A stretch of DNA of 64,000 nt from assembly GCA_965215145.1 (NCBI GenBank), contig OZ244038.1, positions 620,001-684,000 on the forward strand, given 5' to 3'. Below, piece after piece: positions 8,884 through 15,154 of the stretch (position 1 is the first letter of the stretch; every line of letters starts with the position of its first letter). Below the pieces are notes generated by a model, which did no database searches, had not been told where the DNA came from, and saw nothing but the letters and a program-made list of their open reading frames with translations. Origin of the DNA: G965215145 sp965215145 (GTDB lineage: Bacteria > Bacteroidota > Rhodothermia > Rhodothermales > JANQRZ01). Both the position numbers and the translations under genes were made by a program.

Positions 8884-10149
8884 TCAACCACGCTCCTCCG
8901 GCGAGGCCCGCGCGTACCACCGCGTGAAGACGCTGGCCGTGAGGCCGTGCGCGACGAGGGAGGCCGTGATGAGGAGGGTCCCCACCGTCCACGCCTCCTC
9001 TACCCCCGCCCGCCGCAGCGCTACGCTCGCGTAGAACAGCGCCGCCACGCCGATCGGCCCGAACCACCCGGCGAACAGCGCGTCGCGCCACGTCTGGAGC
9101 TGGGGGACGGCGGGCTTCAGCGCGAGTACGACGGGGAGCCGCCGGAGCAGTAGCACAGCCCCAGCCAGCGCCCACGCCCGCCACCCCAACGCGGCCCAGT
9201 CCGCCCACGGCAGCGCCATCCCGAGCAGCGCGAAGATGGGCACGCTGAAGAACCGGTCGAACGCCTCGGTGACGCGCTCCTCGCCCGCCCGCTCCTCGGT
9301 TGAGACCGTGGTGTCGAGGGCGAGCCCGGCGGCGAACACGGCGAGGAGGCCGTCGGAGCCGAGGAGCTTCACGGCGCCGAGCGTGAGGAGCGCCAGCGAG
9401 AGCGTGTACGAGAGGTACGACGGCCGCTCGATCAGGTCGTGTCCCTCGGCCCACTCCAGGAGCCGCCCCGCGGCCCATCCGATCCCCAGCCCCATCAGCA
9501 CGGCGGCGCCGACCTCCCACGGGAGCACGCGCCCGAGCCACGCGCCCCACACCTCGCCGTCGGGCCGCGTGAGCATGAGGAGCGGGAGGAGCACCAGCGG
9601 GTAGGCCAGCCCGTCGTTGGCGCCGCTCTCGGCCGAGAGGAGGTGGCGGAGCCGCTCCGGGAGGTGTCGCTCGGCGAAGGGCCCGACGACGACGGCGGAG
9701 GCCGCCACGGGGTCCGTCGGCGTGACGACGGCGCCGACGAGGAGCGCCGTCCACAAGGGCAACCCAACGAACAGCGCGACGAGCCCGCTCGACATGGCCC
9801 ACATCCCCAGCATCCCGACGACGAGGAGGGGGAGCGCCCCGCGCCAGTGGCCGCGGTACCCGCTCGGCAGCCGGAGGGCCACGCTCATCAGCCCGACGCC
9901 GAGCGTGAGCCGCGCCGCGATCTCGAACACCTCGTGCTTCGCCCCCCACGCCTCGGGGTCGAGCACGCCGAGCACCTCCGGCCCGAGCATGACGCCGACG
10001 GCGAACGCGATCAGCCGGTCCGAGCCGAACCGCCGCTTGATGAGCCCGGAGACGAGCCCGAGCGCGAGGACGAGCCCGCCGAGGACGACGAGCGTGAGGT
10101 TGAGAGTGGGCAAGGGCGACCGGAGGGGAAGCTGCAAGATCGCGCCCAC
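8884..10149 (-). CDS. CPA1-type cation/proton antiporter
   Basis: A 421-residue integral membrane protein of the monovalent cation:proton antiporter (NhaP-like) family, exchanging Na+ or K+ for H+ across the inner membrane. It has about twelve hydrophobic segments and the transport-core motifs GAVVTPTDPVAASAVV and LSAESGANDGLAYP, where Asp residues bind the cation, plus the late GWFGPIGVAALFY segment. It has no cytoplasmic TrkA domain. It follows the metal transporter genes on the same strand with a 21-bp gap, so it may be cotranscribed. Ion specificity cannot be read from the sequence. Confidence 0.88.
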   Translation of the reverse strand: MGAILQLPLRSPLPTLNLTLVVLGGLVLALGLVSGLIKRRFGSDRLIAFAVGVMLGPEVLGVLDPEAWGAKHEVFEIAARLTLGVGLMSVALRLPSGYRGHWRGALPLLVVGMLGMWAMSSGLVALFVGLPLWTALLVGAVVTPTDPVAASAVVVGPFAERHLPERLRHLLSAESGANDGLAYPLVLLPLLMLTRPDGEVWGAWLGRVLPWEVGAAVLMGLGIGWAAGRLLEWAEGHDLIERPSYLSYTLSLALLTLGAVKLLGSDGLLAVFAAGLALDTTVSTEERAGEERVTEAFDRFFSVPIFALLGMALPWADWAALGWRAWALAGAVLLLRRLPVVLALKPAVPQLQTWRDALFAGWFGPIGVAALFYASVALRRAGVEEAWTVGTLLITASLVAHGLTASVFTRWYARASPEERG

Positions 10150-10170
10150 GTGCCGCCCCGAACCGCCGGG

Positions 10171-11277
10171 CTATTCCACCATCGCCTCCTGGGCGAAGGC
10201 CCGGCCCCGCTCGGTCAGCGCGAGGCGGTCGCCGCGGCGGGTGGCGAACCCGTCGTCCACGGCGGCGCCGACGGCGAGGCGGGCGAAGTCGTCCTGCCAG
10301 CGGAGGTGCTCGCGGAGGTGGCCGACGCGGCACTCCCGCTCGGCCTCGGGCAGCCCCTCGTGGTGGAGGAGATGGACGGCGAGCATCTTCTCGGCAAAGA
10401 ACCGCCGCTGCTGCCGGTGTCGGAGCATCTGCGCCACGAGCCCCCGCTCCGGCGCGAACGCAAACGCCAGCGCGAACGCAAGCCCCGCCACCGTCGCCAT
10501 CGCCCCCGCGATGTTGGTGTCGATGATCCGCGCGGCCCAGTACCCCCCGACGGCCGCCGCCGCGCCGATCCCCGCGCTGAGACCGAGCAGCACCGGCAGC
10601 CGGTCGGTGAGGAGGTACGCCGCCGCCGGCGGCGCCACCATCAGCGCGACGACGAGGACGCTCCCCACCGCGTCGAACGCGCCGACGGCCGTCACCGAGA
10701 CGAGCCCCATCAGCGCGTAGTGCAGTGCCCCCGGCGCGAACCCCAGCGCCGCCGCGAGCCCGGCGTCGAACGTCGAGAGCTTGAGCTCCTTGTAGAGCAC
10801 GACGAGGAACAGCAGGTTGAGGACCAGCACGCCGCCCATCACCCACAGCGCCACCGGCCCGAGGTCCGCCCCCCCGACCGTGAATCGGTTGAACGGGGCG
10901 AACGCCAGCTCCCCGAGGAGCACCGCGTCCACGTCGAGGTGGACGCCCGAGGCGAACCGGGCGATCAGCACCACGCCGACGGCGAACAGGACGGGGAAGA
11001 CAAGCCCGATGGCGGCGTCCTCCTTGACCCGCCCCGTGCTGCGCAGCCCCTCGATCAGCGCTACGGTCAGCACGCCCGTCGCCGCGGCGGCGAGGATGAG
11101 GAGCGGGCTCGCGAGGTCTTCGGTGACGAAGAACGCCAGCGCGATCCCCGGCAGGATGGCGTGGCTGATGGCGTCGGAGAGCATCGCCACGCGGCGGAGC
11201 ACGAGGAACGCGCCCGGCAGCGCGCACGCGGCGGCCGTGACGGCGGCGATGAGCTGGATTTCGAGCTGAGGCGACAT
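10171..11277 (-). CDS. Metal ABC transporter permease with C-terminal winged-helix-like extension
   Basis: A TroC/TroD (ABC-3 family) permease for Mn, Zn or Fe import. Residues 1-280 form eight to nine membrane helices with the typical VLRRVAMLSDAISHAILPGIAL and FDAVGSVLVVALMVAPPAAAYLL segments. After FAPERGL (about 283) comes a soluble tail of about 85 residues (MLAVHLLHHEG ... LALTERGRAF) that looks like a winged-helix module of the DtxR or MarR kind. Such tails are known on some ABC-3 permeases. It is the second permease of the operon; 99 bp with a palindrome pair separate it from the first. Confidence 0.9.
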   Translation of the reverse strand: MSPQLEIQLIAAVTAAACALPGAFLVLRRVAMLSDAISHAILPGIALAFFVTEDLASPLLILAAAATGVLTVALIEGLRSTGRVKEDAAIGLVFPVLFAVGVVLIARFASGVHLDVDAVLLGELAFAPFNRFTVGGADLGPVALWVMGGVLVLNLLFLVVLYKELKLSTFDAGLAAALGFAPGALHYALMGLVSVTAVGAFDAVGSVLVVALMVAPPAAAYLLTDRLPVLLGLSAGIGAAAAVGGYWAARIIDTNIAGAMATVAGLAFALAFAFAPERGLVAQMLRHRQQRRFFAEKMLAVHLLHHEGLPEAERECRVGHLREHLRWQDDFARLAVGAAVDDGFATRRGDRLALTERGRAFAQEAMVE

Positions 11278-11287
11278 CCGAGAAAAC

Positions 11288-11360
11288 GTAGGGGCAGACC
11301 TACGTGTCTGCCCTGGTCAGGGGGGACGCCGTAGGACGGACACACGGGTCCGCCCCTACG
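11288..11360. repeat. Paired GTAGGGGC-type palindromes (REP-like)
   Basis: Two palindromes lie head to head in the 99-bp gap between the two permease genes. The first has GGGCAGAC (11292-11299) facing GTCTGCCC (11306-11313), preceded by GTAG; the second, from GTAGGACGGAC (11331) to GTCCGCCCCTAC (ending 11359), has imperfect arms. The outer sequences match the other GTAGGGGC elements in this window. Paired units of this type resemble REP doublets. Confidence 0.7.
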
Positions 11361-11376
11361 GTTCGGTTGTGGGTCA

Positions 11377-12504
11377 TCACGGTTCGATCCGGGTGTTGCG
11401 GGCGAGGGCGCGGGCGGCGCGGAGGCCCTCCCCCGTGAGTCCCCACCGCGCGCTCCCATCCGCCGGGGCGACGAGGCCGCGCTCGGCGAGCGCGTGCAGG
11501 CCGGGCTCGACGCTCTCCGGCCGCGCCGTCATCGTCCGCAGCGTGGCGACGGGGTGGGGATGGAGCGGGTCGTCGGGGTGCTGGAGGGCGAGGGTGTAGA
11601 GGTCCTCCAGCGTCCCGATCTCGCGGAGGTTCGCGCGGTTGCGCCGGGCGCGGAGCCACGCCGCCACCAGCCCCCGTTCCGGCGCGAACAGCAGCGACAG
11701 CACGACGAACAGGGCGGCGCACAGCACGATCGTCGGGCCCGTCGGGAGGCGCTCGGCGGTGGCGCTGACGACGGCGCCGGCCACGCCGCTCAGCGCGCCG
11801 AACAGGGCCGCGAGCGCCATCATTCCCCCGAGCCGGTGCGTCCACTGCCGCGCCGCGGCGGCCGGGGCGATCAGCATCGCGCTCATCAGGACTACGCCCA
11901 CCGTCTGCAGCCCGATCACGATGGCGACGACGAGCAGCGTCGTCAGCACGAGGTCGAGCCGGCGCATGGGGAGGCCGAGCGCGGCGCCGAACGCCTCGTC
12001 GAAGGCGAGCAGCTTGAGCTCCTTCCAGAGCGCCGCCGTCGCCGCGAGGGCGAGTGCGCCGAGCACCGACATCACGACCACGTCGCGCTCGACCAGCGCC
12101 GCGGCCTGCCCGAACAGGAACGTGTCGAGCCCGGCCTGGCTGCCGCCGGGCTGCCGCTGCACCACGACGAGCAGGACGAGCCCGAACCCGAAGAACACGG
12201 ACAGCACCATCCCGAGGGCCGTGTCGAACGGGACCCGGCTGCGGCGGACGACGGCCATCACCGCGAGCGTCCCGAGCCACCCCGCGATCCCCGCGCCGAG
12301 GACAAGCACGAACGGCGCCTTCGAGCCCGTCAGCAGGAACGCCAGCGCGATCCCCGGCAGCGCCGCATGGCTGATGGCGTCGCCGAGGAGGCTCTGCCCG
12401 CGGAGCACGGCGTACGTCCCCAGCGAACCGCTGACCACGCCGAGCACGGCCGCGCCGAGCGCCACCGTCCGCAGGGTGTAGTCGAAGAAGAGATCTTCTA
12501 GCAC
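11377..12504 (-). CDS. Metal ABC transporter permease with C-terminal winged-helix-like extension
   Basis: First permease of the Tro/Mnt-type importer, 375 residues. Helices include LRGQSLLGDAISHAALPGIAL and LQTVGVVLMSAMLIAPAAAARQW, the signature stretches of ABC-3 permeases. The tail after residue about 285 (NLREIGTLEDLYTLAL ... LTGEGLRAARALA) is soluble and again resembles a winged helix, so both permeases of this system carry a DNA-binding-like domain. It lies 33 bp downstream of the ATPase gene. The two permeases would form a heterodimer. Confidence 0.9.
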   Translation of the reverse strand: MLEDLFFDYTLRTVALGAAVLGVVSGSLGTYAVLRGQSLLGDAISHAALPGIALAFLLTGSKAPFVLVLGAGIAGWLGTLAVMAVVRRSRVPFDTALGMVLSVFFGFGLVLLVVVQRQPGGSQAGLDTFLFGQAAALVERDVVVMSVLGALALAATAALWKELKLLAFDEAFGAALGLPMRRLDLVLTTLLVVAIVIGLQTVGVVLMSAMLIAPAAAARQWTHRLGGMMALAALFGALSGVAGAVVSATAERLPTGPTIVLCAALFVVLSLLFAPERGLVAAWLRARRNRANLREIGTLEDLYTLALQHPDDPLHPHPVATLRTMTARPESVEPGLHALAERGLVAPADGSARWGLTGEGLRAARALARNTRIEP

Positions 12505-12537
12505 GGGGGATAGGACATAGGAAATGGGATATGAGGA

Positions 12538-13329
12538 TCAGGGCGAGTCGGCGTCGGACACGGCTGTCCCCATCTCCCGCATCCCATTCCCCATCCCCCC
12601 GACCTGGAAGGGCACGCGCCCGCCGTAGGTCAGCCGCAGGTTCTCGTCGGTGAACGCCTCCGCCACCGGCCCGGCCGCGATGCGGCGGACGTTCAGCAGC
12701 AGCACCCAGTCGAAGTACTCCGGCACCGTCTGGAGGTCGTGGTGGACGACCACCAGGGTCTTGCCTGCCGCGCGGAGCGTCTGGAGCAGTTCCACGATGG
12801 CCCGCTCGGTGGTCGCGTCGACGCCCTGGAACGGCTCGTCCATGAAGTACACGTCGGCCTGCTGGACGAGGGCGCGGGCGAGGAACACCCGCTGCTGCTG
12901 CCCGCCGGAGAGCTGCGCGATCTGCCGCCCCGCGAACTCCTGCATCCCGACCTGCTCCAGCGCGGCCATCGCCGCCTCGCGCTCCGGCTTGCCCGGCCGC
13001 TTAAGCCAGCCGAGGCGGCCGTAGAGCCCCATCGTGACCACGTCCAGCACGCTCGTCGGGAAGTCCCAGTCGACCGAGCCGCGCTGGGGGACGTAGGCGA
13101 CGCGGCGGCGCTGCTTCGCGTAGGGCTCGCCGTGGATCAGCGTCTCGCCGGCCGCCGCGTCCACGAGCCCGAGCATGGCCTTGATGAGCGTCGTCTTCCC
13201 CGCCCCGTTCGGCCCGACGATGGCGAGCAGCACGCCCTCGGGAACCTCGAGGTCGATATCCCACAGCACCGGCTGGTCGCGGTAGGCGACGGTGAGGTCG
13301 TGGACGGCGATGGCGGGAGGAGCAGCCAT
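12538..13329 (-). CDS. Metal ABC transporter ATP-binding protein
   Basis: The ATPase of the Mn/Zn/Fe importer (TroB/MntB/ZnuC family), 263 residues. All motifs are present: Walker A GPNGAGKTT (about residues 39-47), Q-loop YVPQRGSVDWDFP, signature LSGGQQQR, Walker B DVYFMDEPF and the H-loop VVHHD. The SVDWDFP wording after the Q-loop is typical of manganese/zinc importers. It sits between the binding-protein and permease genes; a palindrome pair occupies the gap to the binding-protein gene. Confidence 0.95.
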   Translation of the reverse strand: MAAPPAIAVHDLTVAYRDQPVLWDIDLEVPEGVLLAIVGPNGAGKTTLIKAMLGLVDAAAGETLIHGEPYAKQRRRVAYVPQRGSVDWDFPTSVLDVVTMGLYGRLGWLKRPGKPEREAAMAALEQVGMQEFAGRQIAQLSGGQQQRVFLARALVQQADVYFMDEPFQGVDATTERAIVELLQTLRAAGKTLVVVHHDLQTVPEYFDWVLLLNVRRIAAGPVAEAFTDENLRLTYGGRVPFQVGGMGNGMREMGTAVSDADSP

Positions 13330-13338
13330 AAAAACGCT

Positions 13339-13394
13339 GTAGGGGCGGGTCTCGCGCCCGCCCGGTGAAGGGCGACCACGAGGGTCGCCCCTAC
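13339..13394. repeat. Paired GTAGGGGC/GCCCCTAC palindromes (REP-like doublet)
   Basis: The unit starts GTAGGGGCGGG and ends GGTCGCCCCTAC. It contains two hairpins: GGGCGGG facing CCCGCCC, and GGGCGACC facing GGTCGCCC. It fills almost the whole gap between the ATPase and binding-protein genes, so it will be transcribed within the operon and could lower expression of downstream genes or stabilise upstream mRNA. Confidence 0.7.
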
Positions 13395-13407
13395 GTTGAA
13401 GTTAAAT

Positions 13408-14346
13408 TCAGCGTTCGGCGACGGGTGCGGGGGCGAGGGCCTCCACGATGGTGTCGACGTTGTGGCGGATCATCCCCAAGTAGCCCTCCGCGCCGGAGCC
13501 CGCGCCGCCGAGGGCGTCGGCGTAGAGGCTCCCCCCGATCTCGACCTCGGCGCCCCGCGCGCGGACGGCCTCGCGGACGGCCCGGATGCTCCGCTCCGAC
13601 ACGCTCGACTCGACGAACATCGCGGGGATCTCCCGCTCGGCCACGAACTCGGCCAGCCGCTGCACGTCGGCCGTGCCGGCCTCCGTCGCCGTCGAGATGC
13701 CCTGGAGGCCGCGGACCTCGAAGCCGTAGGCCCGCCCGAAGTAGTTGAAGGCGTCGTGGGCGGTGACGAGCACGCGCTGCCCCTCGGGCACCTCGGCCAC
13801 GCGCTCGCGGACGTAGGCGTCGAGCGCGGTCAGCTCCTCAGCGTAGGCACCGACGCGCCGGCCGTACGCCTCGGCGTGCGCCGGGTCGAGATCGGCGAGG
13901 CGCCCCCCCACGGCGCCCGCAGCCGCCTTCCACAGCTCCACGTCCATCCACACGTGGGGGTCGAAGCTGCCCTCAAACTCGGGCGGCGCTAGCAGCGCCT
14001 CCTCGGGGATGCCGGCGGTGACGGCGCTCGTCCGGTCGCCGAGCCGTTCGAGCACGTCGGACATCTTGCCTTCGAGGTCGAGGCCGGTGTAGAGGATGAG
14101 GTCGGCCGCGGCCATCCGGCCCATGTCGCCCTCGGAGGCGCGGTAGAGGTGGGGGTCCACGCCCGGCCCCATCAGCGCGTCGACCTCCACGCGGTCCCCG
14201 CCGACGGTGCGGGCGAGGTCGGCGATGATGTTCGTCGTGGCGACGACCCGGACGGGCCGCTCGCCGATGGGCTCGCCGGTGTCCTCCCCGGCCTCGCAGC
14301 CGACGAGGGCCAACAGCCCCAGCACCAAACACGCAACACGCAGCAT
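13408..14346 (-). CDS. troA: Metal ABC transporter substrate-binding lipoprotein, TroA type
   Basis: Cluster A-I binding protein for Mn, Zn or Fe, 312 residues. The N terminus is a lipoprotein signal with lipobox LLALVGC (Cys17). Likely metal ligands line up with Treponema TroA: His66 in DPHLY, His131 in DPHVW, His197 in TAHDAF and Asp277 in GGSLYADALG. The stretch RAYGFEVRGLQGISTATEAGTADV is also TroA-like rather than ZnuA-like, and there is no His-rich loop. It is separated by 2 bp from the regulator gene upstream, so both share a transcript. TroA proteins accept Zn and Mn, so specificity is open. Confidence 0.92.
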   Translation of the reverse strand: MLRVACLVLGLLALVGCEAGEDTGEPIGERPVRVVATTNIIADLARTVGGDRVEVDALMGPGVDPHLYRASEGDMGRMAAADLILYTGLDLEGKMSDVLERLGDRTSAVTAGIPEEALLAPPEFEGSFDPHVWMDVELWKAAAGAVGGRLADLDPAHAEAYGRRVGAYAEELTALDAYVRERVAEVPEGQRVLVTAHDAFNYFGRAYGFEVRGLQGISTATEAGTADVQRLAEFVAEREIPAMFVESSVSERSIRAVREAVRARGAEVEIGGSLYADALGGAGSGAEGYLGMIRHNVDTIVEALAPAPVAER

Positions 14347-14348
14347 AG

Positions 14349-15011
14349 CTATTCGATTTCGTTGACGAGGATGAACTGCGCCGCCTGCCGCCCCACCGTC
14401 CGCTCAGCGCCGCCGGCGTGGAGCGTGAGCGGCCCGTCGAACGGCGCCACAGCTAAGACCTCGACGGGCGTTCCCGGAAGCAGGCCGAGGTCGGCGGCGT
14501 AGCGGAGGAGGTCGGCGTCGTGGTCTGAGACCTCGGCGACGGTGGCGCGCTGCCCGGCGTCGAGCGCGGCCAGCGGGGTCCGGTCGGTCTCCGGCAGGGT
14601 GAGGTCCGGTGTGGGGATCGGGGCGCCGTGGGGGTCCACGGTCGGGTGACCTAGGGCGGCGTCCATTCGGGCTTCGAGGTCCTCGGAGAGCACGTGCTCG
14701 ATCCGCTCGGCCTCCTCGTGGACCCGGTCCCACGGCACGCCAAGCGCCTCGTGGAGGTACGTCTCGACAAGCCGATGATGCCGGATCACTTCGATGGCCG
14801 CCCGCCGCCCCGCCGCCGTCAGCCCGACGCCCCGATACGGCTCGTGGGTGAGGAGGCCATCGGCCGCGAGCCGCTTCACCATCCCCGTCACCGACGCCGG
14901 GGCCACGCCGAGCCGCTCGGCCAGCGCCGAGGTCGTCACCGGCGGGGCCGTCCGGTCGAGGTCGAAGACCGCCTTGAGGTAGTCCTCAGCGGCGCGGGTG
15001 TGGTGGCCCAT
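14349..15011 (-). CDS. DtxR/MntR-family metal-dependent transcriptional repressor
   Basis: A 220-residue regulator that heads the metal importer operon and presumably represses it when metal is plentiful. Residues 1-65 form the winged helix (RAAEDYLKAVFDLDR ... PASVTGMVKRLAADGLL), 66-140 the dimer and metal-binding domain (VIRHHRLVETYLHEALGVPWDRVHEEAERIEH, with the His/Glu ligands of DtxR proteins), and about 145-220 an SH3/FeoA-like domain. The length is that of the three-domain IdeR/DtxR/TroR group rather than short MntR. The start codon overlaps the proposed operator, which implies autoregulation and a very short or absent leader. Confidence 0.93.
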   Translation of the reverse strand: MGHHTRAAEDYLKAVFDLDRTAPPVTTSALAERLGVAPASVTGMVKRLAADGLLTHEPYRGVGLTAAGRRAAIEVIRHHRLVETYLHEALGVPWDRVHEEAERIEHVLSEDLEARMDAALGHPTVDPHGAPIPTPDLTLPETDRTPLAALDAGQRATVAEVSDHDADLLRYAADLGLLPGTPVEVLAVAPFDGPLTLHAGGAERTVGRQAAQFILVNEIE

Positions 15012-15047
15012 TTTAGGCGCGGCTAAAAATCTGTTCAGCCGCGCCTA
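15011..15047 (-). promoter_or_regulatory. DtxR/MntR-type operator overlapping the regulator start
   Basis: TTTTAGGCGCGGCTAAAA (15011-15028) is a near-palindrome with TTTTAG/CTAAAA arms of the kind bound by DtxR/MntR proteins. A second half, AGCCGCGCCT (15037-15046), is the exact reverse complement of AGGCGCGGCT (15015-15024) with a 12-base spacer. The first site abuts the ATG (15009-15011), leaving no room for a ribosome binding site, so the mRNA may be leaderless. It probably controls the regulator and the whole transporter operon. Confidence 0.65.
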
Positions 15048-15101
15048 CCCCAGTCCCAGCCGGGAGTTCCCTGCATTTCAAGCCCTCCCGCGCGAGCACC
15101 C

Positions 15102-15132
15102 TTGCAGCCGGCTGGGTAACAGGTTATGTTAG
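15102..15132 (+). promoter_or_regulatory. Candidate promoter for the propeller protein gene
   Basis: TTG (15102-15104) and TATGTTAG (15125-15132) are separated by 20 bases, fitting the Bacteroidota -33 TTTG / -7 TAnnTTTG layout with one mismatch in the -7 box. Transcription would begin near 15138, about 17 bases before the ATG at 15155. Confidence 0.4.
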
Positions 15133-15154
15133 GGGCGAATTCAAGCCTGGTGCC

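Noticed and set aside
9439..11334. Long plus-strand open frame of more than 600 codons opposite the antiporter and permease genes
   Set aside because: It is the antisense shadow of well-supported minus-strand genes in very GC-rich DNA. Its translation is Arg/Pro/Glu/His-rich low-complexity with no motif.
11369..11400. TTCGATCC stretch resembling a tRNA T-loop
   Set aside because: No cloverleaf can be folded around it, and it overlaps the end of the permease gene. I found no tRNA or rRNA gene in the window.
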